Shown: positions 44,801 through 55,378 of the stretch, in pieces
Numbering within the stretch: position 1 is the stretch's first letter
Layout: each line of letters begins with the position of its first letter
From: Cladobotryum mycophilum
Taxonomy: Eukaryota; Ascomycota; Sordariomycetes; Hypocreales; Hypocreaceae
Assembly (NCBI GenBank): GCA_036429605.1
Contig: CM071591.1
Location: forward strand, 1,674,001 to 1,738,000
Length of the DNA: 64,000 nt
Direction of reading: 5' to 3'
The notes under the pieces: generated by a model
Database searches by the model: none
Seen by the model: the letters and a program-made list of their open reading frames with translations, nothing else
What the model was told of the DNA's origin: nothing
Translations under genes and position numbers: made by a program

Positions 44801-46893
44801 GATCATTGATGTCCGCAATGATGCCATGTTCTTCCAAATAGCCCAATCCTGCTTTGGGCTTTTCGTTGAACTTACTTGCTCCTTTCACTATGATCTTCTT
44901 TCTTCTTCGCCTCTCTCTCAGCTGCGCAGCGTCCGCAAGCCCTTCATTGGCTGGAACATCGTGCAGTCTCTCAGCCAGGAATTGAATAAATCGCAACAAG
45001 GCATCCAAGCAAAGTGGGGGCACACTCGTGGTGCTCCACGTCGCAGAATCTGGCAGGGCATTCCTCGATAGTAGTCCAATCATATCCTCGCAGAGATCCG
45101 CTCTGTTCTCATCACAGTCATAGTTCACAAATAATTCTGTAACAAATGTTGGCATTCTGGATAAAACCCCGATAGTTTCCACCATTGCCTGCCGAGCCTC
45201 GGGTTTTCGCGCGCCTCCCTCTAATCCAAGCTTCTGTCTATCTTTGACTGGAACTGGAGTTGATCTGCCACTATTGGACTGCGAAGGCGGAGGTTTAACC
45301 AGCTTTGGTGTCTCGGGTATGCCGGCGTACAACGCTGGATCAATGCCAGGCTCTCGGGGAATGTGGACAGTTGGATGAAGACATGCAACCAGGTAGGAGA
45401 GGAATAGTTCTTGCTGCAGTTTAAGTACTTCTCGACAGGTCGCGAGTAATGTGCCTGCCACAATCAATGACTCTTGCAGAATGGCCATGTTGTCAGATCT
45501 AACGAGCTGGAAGAGATAACAGCATAAACGATCTTCCGCAATGGTTGCCAGTGCTGGATGGCGAGCGATGAAGGGACCAGAAACTTCCAATGCAACGTGA
45601 ATGATGCGCAAAGCCATAACTCTCATCGTGTCTGTGTGTTGACGATCACTTGGGTCTAGGAAGTTGACAAGAACTCGAAAGAGTTCACGGACAGATGGTA
45701 ATGAATACGGCTTCAAATCCAAAGATTCTGTGCCCGCACCCTCGCTGTCTTCACTTGCTCGACTCTGCGAAGCATCACCTTCCAAAATCTTGTCTTTGGG
45801 TTCTTGCCCTGATTCTGAAGTGGATATGCCTGTGGCTTCTTCATTCGCATCCTCGGTAGGAATCGCCTCCGTCGCCGTCGTAGGAGTTGTCATTCTGACA
45901 TGACTCATGTCTTCCTCAACAAGTTGATCAATGCTCCTAGGATCATCCCCCGCCTCCACCTCAAGATGTTTGACATCCTCGAATATGATTTGACACATTC
46001 TGACCATGACAGCCTCAGCGGTTCTACGCAAGACCGCCGAGAAACGAGGCTGTGAGCATATCGCCAAGCCACGACCCATCATATCGCAGACACTCTCATC
46101 GCTCAAGATATCGCCGCCAGGGCCAGACATCATGTCCTCCATCAAGTTTAGGATCATAAGCAAAACCACCTCACCCTGACCTGGGTCGCTTATGTCGAAT
46201 TGACAATGCGTTACGGCGGCAGATAAGGACTGCATAGCCAACGCAAAGCGAGGGGATTCGGAGCAAACAAAGCCATAAGCAAGAAATTTTCTAAGCGCGC
46301 CTAAGGCTAGTATTGTAATCGGTGCTGCAGTCCCTTTTGCCTGGATTACGAGAAGAAACGGGGCCAAAAGAGTTGGTGCGTCAAAGGTATGAATATCTAG
46401 CAACGGTCAGTGATATATAATAGGAGCAGGCGGAATATCCAAACACACCTTTCACGCCAGCTATTTCATGCCTAAGCTTCCCAAATCCCGATATCATAGG
46501 GTTGTCCTGCATACTTTTTCCCTTTTGTCCCCGCAGACCCCAACGGTTATTGAGAGTGGCATTTTGGTCGGTCTCGCCAACAGTCTTGCTCAGAGGGCTC
46601 TTACTCCTAGTTTTAGAGGCTAGGTTTGGTGAACCAAACTGAATGGGATTGGGATTTCCTCCAAGAATCGCGGAAACGGATGAGTGTGGAGAGCGTGCAT
46701 GCTTCTGGATAGCTGATGTGATGGAGATGCATTCAGATATGACGAGAGAGACGGGGTCTATGGCGACGGATACGGGGCGGCTCCGATATTGCATCCTTGG
46801 TGCGTCGTTGCGTAGGGTCATCGGCTGGGGAGCTATGGCATCGGGGTTTGGCGTAGGTTCCATCTTTTTGGAATGTTGAGCATCGCGGCTCAT
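41826..46893 (-). CDS. GEA1: Sec7-domain ARF guanine-nucleotide exchange factor (Gea/GBF1), with two frame breaks
   Basis: Large early-Golgi ARF-GEF that drives COPI vesicle formation. Eight exons: 46893-46449, 46396-43860, 43807-43519, 43468-43127, 43073-42706, 42650-42544, 42494-42112 and 42047-41826. The N-terminal DCB/HUS region is followed by the Sec7 domain (about residues 655 to 850), with ASKFNEKPKAGLGYLEEHG, the catalytic glutamate in FRLPGEAP, and FILTYAIILLNTDQHNP. After Sec7 come HDS helical regions, for example IIRIWLNLFVNSLSPP and YDPTVPYILEFCTILAVRD. Two frame changes occur inside exons 3 and 4, at G runs 43608-43613 and 43356-43361 (C6 on the coding strand). Adding one base at each restores EPSDEELESTLCTVDC and the YDPTVPY segment. 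The total then is 1565 codons. As the gene is essential in studied fungi, sequence error is more likely than decay. Confidence 0.9.
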
Positions 46894-47961
46894 GATGTTT
46901 CACGACTGTAAATGCGCAAGTTCTCTATTAGCTGAATAATTGAATCAGGAAAGACTCACTAACCTACCGTGGGAAGAAGATAGTGAAATCAAGAAACAAG
47001 CCGGCATGAACAGCGTGGCTACTTAATTATTGAGGCCAACGCTTGTTGTACAACTGAAAGACAAGAAGCGAGTAGCTGTCACCGAGCTCAGTGCCCCTTC
47101 AAGGCTGTGTGTCCACTTCTATGTCACCAAAAATGTCAGCCAATGACAGGCTGTTCTGCAAATCGGGCACGGCAGCCTTGCCGATACGTCAGAGGTAGCG
47201 ACAAGTAGTCGCAGCCACCACTAATGCGAGGTGGGTACCGGCTCAAATCACCTTGAAAACGAATGAACAAGGATGGATGGAACCTATAGTTGCCCTAGCT
47301 TAGCCTGCAGCAGAGGAGTGCTTCTGGGCAGGAAAATGAACATGATGAGCAGTCTCCTAACAGTTTGTGTTAGCGATTCCATTATTTTACAGTCGATTGA
47401 CAAAAAAGTAGTATCAACAGAGTTTTGAAGTCTAATCACAAACATCAGCCACGCATACCTTACCTAAAAACATGATTCATCTGGAGGCACATCTCATACT
47501 ACGCGGTACGGATAAAAATGGCGTTCGTCTTTTCGTTCCCTTCGTTGACACTCTCAACATATTTACTCTATAAGCTGATGAATATAGACTACGATACTAA
47601 GTAGTATATGGCTTTACGTGACTTTGAGGTTTATAGTGCCCAGGCTAACACAAACAGTCCACTCGAGGCATGGCATGGTGGGACAAGATTGAATATCAAA
47701 TTCGAAATCTGTTCTCTGTTTCTTCTAGAAGCATACGGCCAACCTGTATTGCCCCAATGTCTTTCTCTTGACCATCCCAAATTGCCCTTTATCACCATGC
47801 TCATCATATTACTATCGTATTATTAGACTACCCGCTGCGTACGCTGTTGAAATGCCATGCTCATGACTGCCAGTAAAAAGAGATGACTTTACTAAGAACT
47901 TCCCTCACACCGGCGGTGATACGCCCGGATCAATATCACATGATCGTTGAACGTCGCCGTC
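46894..47961. other. Intergenic region upstream of Gea
   Basis: About 1.07 kb between the Gea 5' end and the KEI1 3' end. CCAAT-like sequence occurs near 47138. A 72-codon plus-strand frame (47608-47826) has no family character. No gene is supported. Confidence 0.5.
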
Positions 47962-48817
47962 TTATACCTCACCAGCCAGTGTTGCATTTGAACTAGGCTT
48001 GCGGCTGTGGCCGCCCACCCATTCCCCTCCCTCGTGCTGATCCATCCAATAACCCCGGCACACAGACACCATCAGACGACCGAGTTGCCCCTTTCTACCT
48101 TCGCCATCCGGGAGATCCAGAGCAAACGGGCCGACTTGGTCATCAACACCTGGTCCCTCGAGAATCATCATTTGCATATACTTTTGCAGCACCTGCCGAG
48201 CAAACGCCATGACTACCAAGCCAAAGTAGATGCGAATTAGGGTGAATCCAATAATGAGTATCATGCTTGCCGCCGTCTCCTGAGGGCCAATGCCTCCCTG
48301 CGCCGCCCTCTCCTTTCGGAGGCCGTCCACAGCATCTGCAACAGGAGCGTTTGTCGAGTTGTGAGATCCTCCAACCGCACCTCCGGCAAGATACCAGTCA
48401 GCGCCAAAAGTTGTCGTAAAGATAGCATTAAGGAATGCATCAATGATGTAAAGCCACGCTAGGGACAAACATTCAAACGGGCTCTGTCGTCGGATATGCG
48501 GAATTAGGTAAATGAGAAGGCCAAGAACAGCAATCGTGTAGACATAGGTCGTCAGTTGCAGAAGCGAAAGCTGATATCCCGTAAGGATAGCCAAGAGACC
48601 GTAAACGCCGGTGATTTTGTTGAAAACAAGCGCGAGGGAAATAAGCTCAGCACCCGTTTGAAGGCTGATGATTCCGAACAAACTCTAATAATAACGTTAG
48701 CTGCACTGAATTTGTGCCGCGCTTCTTTCCAGACCAGACGCGCATTGCTCCTGGCATGAGGACAATACCAACCTTTGGACGGGGTATCCGCAAACATAGC
48801 CTTGTAAATTTGGACAT
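47962..48817 (-). CDS. KEI1: Inositol phosphorylceramide synthase regulatory subunit Kei1
   Basis: Golgi membrane partner of the IPC synthase Aur1, needed for complex sphingolipid synthesis in fungi. Exon 1 is 48817-48773 (15 codons ending RIPRPK) and exon 2 48684-47962, giving 255 residues. The join RIPRPK-SLFGIISLQTGAEL is the conserved Kei1 start. Intron donor GTTGGT is weak, but frame and homology agree. Four or so membrane segments are visible, for example ISLALVFNKITGVYGLLAIL, then YTIAVLGLLIYLI and ASMILIIGFTLIRIYFGLVV. The C-terminal 60 residues are polar and glycine-rich. It is divergent from the ribose-5-phosphate isomerase gene. Confidence 0.88.
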
Positions 48818-49639
48818 TATGGTTCCTTCGCCAGCAACTCTTAGTTGCTAGGGTCTGTGTATCGTTAGATGTACCCGTAGTAGCACAGGGTAGACTACTA
48901 GAAAGAGAGATCAATAAGGGAGAGGCACGATATCTTTGAGATTTCGGCGTTGGCGGAGATGATGCAGCCAGGGGTCTGTCATAGCCTTGACTTCTTTGAG
49001 GCATAAGCCCCACAAAGCCACACCTCGCGGCAACTCCAGGAAAGCCTCGGTTGTATCACGTGACTTCATACGCGGCAGTGCCGAATCAGGCAAGATACGT
49101 TTGAGAGATACAAGTACTTGTATCGGTTCCCGAAGACCCCCATGGTGGATAGCATAACGTCACAGGGTTGCAGTTTATGGAGCTTTGGGGCCTGGAATGA
49201 ACCTATCCAACCATCATTGTCATTCTATAGAGACGGGATCTGCAAGACAGATATGTTAAGATCCAATCATTCATTGATCATGTTTAATAAGCCATTGCAC
49301 TGAGATCCACTGAGAGAGAAAATTCGCATAAAATAAGATGTTATAGTGTCGCATGTGCTGCGGTATATAAACTTGGTAGGCCAAGTTGTGTACATAAAAA
49401 TACCGTGTGAGGGGTGACATTCACCATCCAAAGTTTTCTTCGGCCTTCATCAAACTCAATATCTCTCATTCCAGACTAATCCCCAGACTTAAAACAGGCG
49501 CCTCAGCTTCCGAACTTCTCCATTAAAAAGGTTCACAATTGAAACCATCCCTTCACGACAAATCTGAGTTCAATATCCCTAACTACATAGACTACCCTAT
49601 AGTATAATATCCAGTCTCATTGACCCCTCGATTCGAACT
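48818..49639. promoter_or_regulatory. Divergent promoter of KEI1 and RKI1
   Basis: About 820 bp. A TATATAA box lies at 49364-49370, about 270 bp upstream of the RKI1 ATG, followed by pyrimidine-rich sequence. A 153-codon minus-strand frame (48552-49013) overlaps KEI1 in another frame and is a shadow. No other gene. Confidence 0.5.
49364..49370 (+). promoter_or_regulatory. Probable TATA box of RKI1
   Basis: TATATAA in an otherwise mixed-composition stretch. Position relative to the ATG (about 270 bp) fits if the 5' UTR is long. Confidence 0.35.
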
Positions 49640-50529
49640 ATGTCGATGGCACCTGGTGCAGCAGTTTTGATTGAAACCGCCAAGAAGGCGGCTGCATTCA
49701 AAGCAGTTGACGATCACCTTCTTCCAACTCACAAGTTTGTCGGCATTGGCTCCGGAAGTACGGTTGTCTACGTGGTGGAAGCCATTTCTGCAAAGGGCTC
49801 GGCGTTTTACTCCTCCATGACCTTTTTCCCCACGGGAAGCCAATCGAAGGGCCTTATCCGTACAGCCGGATTGAATCTCTGCAACTTGGACGAAAGACCT
49901 ACTGTGAATGGTGTTGCCGTTCCCCTAGACGTTGCGTTTGATGGTGCAGATGAAGTGGACGAGGACCTCAATCTGATCAAGGGCGGAGGCGGATGTCTCT
50001 TCCAGGAAAAGTTGGTTGCGATTGCGGCCAAGAAGTTTATTGTTGTAGCTGGTATATTGTTTCTCCTCGCCATGCAAATAATTTCCACTTACAAGTATTA
50101 GATTCCCGCAAGCAGTCGCAGCGCTTATGTACCAAGTGGAAAATTCCCATTGAGGTCCTTCCCCTCGCAGCCCCCGACGTTCTGAGCCGTCTCAGGGCCA
50201 TGGGATCCCCTAACCCCGTTGTACGGTCCGGCTTGCCTGGCAAAGCCGGCGAGCTTGTGACGGACAACGGCATGTGGATCATTGACGCGCCGTTCTCGCC
50301 GTTGCTGTTGGCCAATGACCTAACTGATCAAGAGGATGACACAGGCAAAAATGGAGTTTGGGAGGTAGAAAAATTGGGAGAGGAGCTTATCAAGACACCT
50401 GGTATTGTGGAAATTGGTCTCTTCTATGGCATCAACGGTCTTCACCCTGCGAGTCTGGGTAAGGCACAGAAGCCAATTATAGCCTACTTCGGCACAGCTA
50501 CCGGTGAAGTTGCTGTCCAAACAGCTTGA
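49640..50529 (+). CDS. RKI1: Ribose-5-phosphate isomerase (RpiA type)
   Basis: Interconverts ribose-5-phosphate and ribulose-5-phosphate in the non-oxidative pentose phosphate pathway. Exon 1 is 49640-50051 and exon 2 50102-50529 (GTATAT donor, ATTAG acceptor), giving 279 residues. Active-site motifs are GIGSGSTVVYVVEA, DVAFDGADEVDEDLNLIKG and GGGGCLFQEKLVA; downstream NPVVRSG and VTDNGMWIID also match. The exon join gives KKFIVVADSRKQS, as in the family. The second ATG, two codons in, is an equally possible start. Its product is the substrate of the PRPP synthetase encoded at 6862-8486. Confidence 0.95.
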
Positions 50530-51041
50530 GGAAGTAGAAAAAGCATAAAGTCGTTTTCCTTGGCCCTGAGTTCAAGAAAGGCCAGGTCAGGTTGTAGTAT
50601 GTTGTGTGGATATTTAGGCTGACCATCATTATACACATTACTCTTCATTATCATCAACTTGAGTTTGCAAATAGAGCAACTTTACCAGATACATTCAAAT
50701 GAAGCCACCGCCAAATATTCTAATCAGAAATCAACCATTTCCCCATGATTTGTGTGTTCATGCACTGACCACGTATTTCCAAACGCCTACTCCAACCTGG
50801 CATGCCCCTGATCTGATCTAGTCCGGCGCGGATAGGATTTTCCTGTCGAAAACACTCTCGTTCCAAGCTTGATGCGACACTGCAGGCATGACTGTTCCAC
50901 CTTATTCAATATCATACAATTTTCTTCTTCTTTCCGATGACAAGACAGAATAGCATGCTTGTTTGAGAGGGATAGCTTCAGGTAAAGGCTAGAGCATAGA
51001 TGAAGCCTTAAAACCTCAATACTACTGCCTCTAGCTGCAAG
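50530..51041. other. Convergent intergenic region
   Basis: About 510 bp between the RKI1 (+) and ANP1 (-) stops. No coding signal or repeat is seen. Confidence 0.55.
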
Positions 51042-52527
51042 TTAATTACCCTTTTGACCAGCTCCAACTGCCTTGGCAGCCGCGCCCTGATTTTTCGATG
51101 CCACATCGTCCTCTCGCTGCCGAGATGCTAGGTCCTGCAATTGCTGCTTGTCACTCTCCCACTGGGAGTTAGCATCGCCAAATTCCTCTTTGATTTTTTG
51201 CTCCTTGAGCTTCTTTTCTTCTTCTTCTTTTTCTCGTGCAATTCTTTCACGCTCCATTTCCTACACCTTTATTAGCATCTGATGACACGAATTCCCCATA
51301 CAGGATACACACCTCCATGTGTTTGATATCATCAACACTGGGCTCGTACAAATGCCAAATTGTGTAGTGCGGTAAACCTACAACAGAATATTGCATGCGT
51401 TTGGCCATCTAATTTCCATCTTGTCAGCAATTTAGTCAAGCTTTAATTATAGGCGAATATACCTTGCCGAAGCCTTCTGTCTCAGCATGCTTCTCAAAAC
51501 TGAAAGCAGGGAAATGAACTCCAGCCCGAAACACCTTGGCCTTAGCCAGAATACTGACACCACCAACACCGTCTATCTCCATCTCCATATCCGGGTCGCC
51601 ATAAGGATCTCTCAAATAGGCAAGATGCGGTCGCCATGTGGCATATTCAGCGTAGCCTTCTACGATGACAGCATCTTCGTCCAGCGTATCCGCAAGTGCG
51701 AGGGCGGTCTCTGATTCCTGCCAAGAGTTGAGATCGTAGGGTTGTTCTCCGCCAAGCCAATCAGGGAGGGGCCGCCAAACATCTGGTTATATTGTCAGCA
51801 ATAAATTTGAAGAAGAGAGTTATTATAAGATATACGTACTGGGAACAATCACATCCTTGTTGTGTCGCATGAGATCTTCCAGAATAGTGAATGGCGCTGT
51901 CTCAACATCCACGTCACGCCAATAAACCCATGAATGATAGGGGCGTAGAGCAGCACTGAGCAGCCAATTCCGAGCTTGAGCCATAAGCTTCCGTCGACTA
52001 GCCTGTGCGGCAAAACCATGACGACTTTCAACATCCTGGTTGACTTTCTGACCAAAATCTTTCTCGATAATCGAAATCTCTCCATATGGCTGTTTCGGGT
52101 CATCGTCGGCTTGAATCCTTTCTAAGTTGTCTAATAGGACCTGAAGAGTATGGTCCTTAGAGTCTGATACCAGGAAGGCGAGATCGATGAGGTTGTGGGG
52201 ATAAGTGAAGTTCTTTAAGTGCGAAAAAAACATGGCTAGATGCTGCTCAGCATCACGAAGAGGCACACAGAGAAGAATGCGTTCGTCACGCTCCCACCCG
52301 CGAGCAGTTCCTTGCACATTGCTCAGATCATAGTATCGAACTGTCTCGAGTTCTAAATCTCCGCTAGTCGATAAAATGCCGAATGTGATGAGTGATGCGA
52401 CCGAAGTGGGTGGCCATAGCCAGAGGGCTATAAGAATAAGGACAACAACTACCACGCCAATGCGGACATATGTTTTGTTTCGTCGTCGATGGGCAGGGAG
52501 TGTAGCTCGAGGTTGAAATCTATCCAT
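51042..52527 (-). CDS. ANP1: Alpha-1,6-mannosyltransferase subunit, Anp1/Mnn9/Van1 family
   Basis: Type II Golgi membrane glycosyltransferase of the mannan polymerase complexes that extend N-glycan outer chains. Four exons: 52527-51840, 51782-51463, 51408-51313 and 51260-51042. They sum to 1323 nt, 440 residues. A short cytosolic tail with RRRNK precedes a single membrane anchor (VRIGVVVVVLILIALWLW, about residues 22 to 40). The catalytic region shows ERILLCVPLRDAEQHL, the DxD-like WVYWRDVDVETAP, and VGGVSILAKAKVFRAGVHFP. The long C-terminal acidic/basic coiled stretch (REKEEEEKKLKEQKIKEE) is typical of Anp1 rather than Mnn9. I therefore favour Anp1, with Mnn9 and Van1 as the alternatives. 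Confidence 0.9.
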
Positions 52528-53568
52528 GGTTTATGAATCGGGCAATTCAGAACAGAAAGTAAAAACCGGGATATCTTACCTGTGGGGGAAATGTCAAAAG
52601 TATCACCGCGAGGGTAGCCGTTGGAAAAGCCACTTGCCTGATGCCGGGGCATCATCTTGGGATTGTCAGAGGAGACATGCGTTGACAAACACACCAATGG
52701 CAGCCCAAGCTCGACCAGTACCGTACACGGCTGGTACAGCGTCAGGAGAAATATAAGAAGTTAATGAATGCGTGCCAAATGTTGAGGCTCACAATGGATG
52801 TGATGGGACACGCCGCAAGCGTTGCAGCAAAGAAAGTTGATGTGGCTTCTGTCCCTGAAATCGCACCCTAGCATTTCAATTGAAAGGGATCGGATTAAAA
52901 TCGAATCGAGTACGGCCACGTGCCTTACATAAGGCAAAAGATATACTACTTAGTACTAAATACTTAGTACCAGGAAGGTACCCAGGCTAGGATAAGATGC
53001 AAGGTACTGAAACCAAGTATTAATAGGTACTAGGTACTGAGCACCTAGGTTTCTAGTACTTTCTCATTGCGGCTACCAGATACAGGTATCTGCATTAAGA
53101 TAGCATCAGCTGTATTACCAAGTAGAGGTGAATAACACGTTAAAACATTTATTCATATGTGCTGATCTATTCGTCCGTATATTACCTCGTACTGTAGGCA
53201 CTTGAGCCCCGTTGTGATTTTCAAGAGGTGTGTATATGTGTACTAATGTACTCCGTACCTACCTTATGTATATACTTTCGGATGCCAAATTTAGCAGGAT
53301 ACGATGCGACCAGGGCCGCAAGTTGCTATAATTGGATTTGTTTGTCTTTATACGAGGCGCGGATCACCAATCATGAAGGCTATCCGTCTGGATATCATCG
53401 CAATTCATTAGTACTTTCTAGGTAGTTCTTACCGGATATTTCAACAAAAATCGGAAAATAATGCACACTTGCGAAATAATACGAGATATTGGGCAAACGT
53501 AGATGGTTAACTTGATACTACCCTGGTAGTAAGCAACACCAGCTACCAGATACCTAGTAGATAATAGT
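52528..53568. other. Intergenic region rich in TAGTAC/TAGGTAC motifs
   Basis: About 1.04 kb between ANP1 and CCA1, both minus strand. A dense block of TACTTAGTAC, AGGTACC and TAGGTACTAGG motifs covers about 52947-53065. No gene is seen. Confidence 0.6.
52947..53065. repeat. Cluster of palindromic TAGTA/TAGGTAC motifs
   Basis: Many overlapping short palindromes built from TAGTAC, TAGGTAC and GTACCTA. Similar blocks occur at 19766-19832, 41215-41235, 41385-41490, 55963-55978 and 60474-60510. All are intergenic. Confidence 0.6.
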
Positions 53569-55378
53569 TCATTTAGCTGTAGGTAGTGTTATTCCAAGCT
53601 CATCCCTTTTTCGCTTCACCTCTTCAATTGCCCCAGCTGTGTCTTCCTCGCCAGGATGACGTAGCTGCCACGACATACATATATCTAAGGCTTTGCCGGT
53701 CCATATTCCAGGTCGGATACCCAGGGCTTTTGCTAATAAACGGCCATCCAGCAGACGTTTTAGATTTGGGGCATCATATACATCCAGCTTCTCGAGGTGA
53801 TCTAAGAAGGCCTGCCAGCCTTGGACGAACCTATCCCGTTCTAGACAGAATTTACTGTTAGCATGCCGCAAAGAAAGAAGGACATAGAGAGTTGAAATTG
53901 CTCTACTCAAAACGTACCTTGATTTCCCGGAGGGGACCATGTTTCGAGACACTTCGTAGCTTCCATCAACATCACCACAAGCACTTGCAGCTTCCACATG
54001 CCCCCCTGCGCCTCCCACTTCCTGATAGCCATACCAAACTTGTCTCGTTCTTGGAGATATGGTGCTTTATTACTAACAGCAACTTTTAGCTCGAGAATTT
54101 CCGCATGATGCCGATGGCATGCTGCCATGACAGCGGTGAGCTTATTCGGAGCTCTGAATCCCTCCCGTGCAATCATGGCGACCGGGGGAGGGCATTTGCT
54201 TTTCGATTTGGATCCGGTGGAGCCTCGATGCTTATCCAGGGACTGACAGCGACTAGATTCCATGCTATGTAAGCGGAATCGTCACCCTGAACTAAAATAT
54301 CACCAATGGACTTGGACGTTTGCCCTTGCAATAGCTCATCTAGGCAATTGTACGCCACGTGCCACCGTGAGATATCCGGGGCATTTACTTCCTCTTGAGA
54401 TGGATCGCTAAAGACAGCTTGATAAAGACCCAACCTGTCTAATATCTCCAGGGCGTTGCGCGGATGATTGCCTTTTGTTGATCATGTCAGCGTAATCTTC
54501 CAGTGCGTGAAACAAAGGTCAAGACCCGGCGGAGAGAAGCTCACCCCTCAACATTTTTTCCAGCTCTACCCCAACTCTCTCGCGACTAATTTTGATTCTG
54601 AGGGCGCTAAGAACGTTTGGATCACTCATATAGCGCTCTGTCGTTGCATCTATGCTGAAAGACAAGCGGGCAGCAAATCGGGTAAGGCGAAGCACTCGAA
54701 GAGGGTCATCCATGAATGTCTGAAATGGCTCAAGTGGAGTCCGTATAGTTTTGTTGGCCATATCTTGCATCCCCCTGTGAAATCTTCTAGTTGTTCAGTA
54801 TGTAGATTGTAGAAGAGTGCATTGATGGTTGCGTCACGACGGAGAGCATCTTCCTCAGCGGTACCAAATTCCATCTGCGGATTACGACTGTCTTCGGCAT
54901 ATGTTTCCTTGCGGAGATTGACAAAGTCGAGATCCAAACCAAAAAGCTTAACCATGGCCGTCTCAAGATGTTTTGATTTGTCTGGGTTGCTAGCAACTTT
55001 ATGAAGATTGCCTATATCACCGGTTCCAATACCATGCGCCTCGATGGCTTCGGACGTTTTGCAGTATTCTGAAAGGTGGTGTGCGAAATGCTGACCAGTC
55101 ATGGCATTGATAGCCACGTCAATATCATGGCTCTCGATTCCAATAACTTTGTCACGTACCCAACCGCCTGCCCAACGCAATACCACCGGCTCGCCAAGTT
55201 GCTTTGAGTTATCGATGGATTTGGCGACATCGACAAGTAAGTGACGGAGCCGCTGCTCACGGGGTGTGAGTTTTATTAATTGTGTTGAAGCTGCCATGGC
55301 TGTTGAAGGTATATCTCGAAGAAAAATGTCCAACTTTCTTTTCATAATGTCACCTAGGCAGCCTAAGCGTGACAACAT
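53569..55378 (-). CDS. CCA1: tRNA nucleotidyltransferase (CCA-adding enzyme), with two frame breaks
   Basis: Adds CCA to tRNA 3' ends in nucleus, cytosol and mitochondria. Exons: 55378-54545, 54471-53918 and 53840-53569. The head domain has RWAGGWVRDKVIG and the catalytic DxD in ESHDIDVAIN, then RRDATINALFYN. The neck shows DDPLRVLRLTRFAARL and the template-like EKMLRG-NHPRNALEIL junction. Two frame changes are present: at 54771-54775 (C5 on the plus strand) and at 54184-54188 (G5). One added base at each restores FTGGMQDMANK and ALPPVAMIAREGF. The total then is 554 codons. Three in-frame ATGs (55378, 55345, 55297) could give mitochondrial and cytosolic forms, as in yeast; the N-terminus is basic and hydrophobic before the conserved part. 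An essential gene, so assembly error is the preferred explanation of the breaks. Confidence 0.9.

Noticed and set aside
48552..49013. 153-codon minus-strand frame overlapping KEI1
   Set aside because: It covers KEI1 exon 1 and the start of exon 2 in a different frame; the KEI1 reading is clearly the conserved one.
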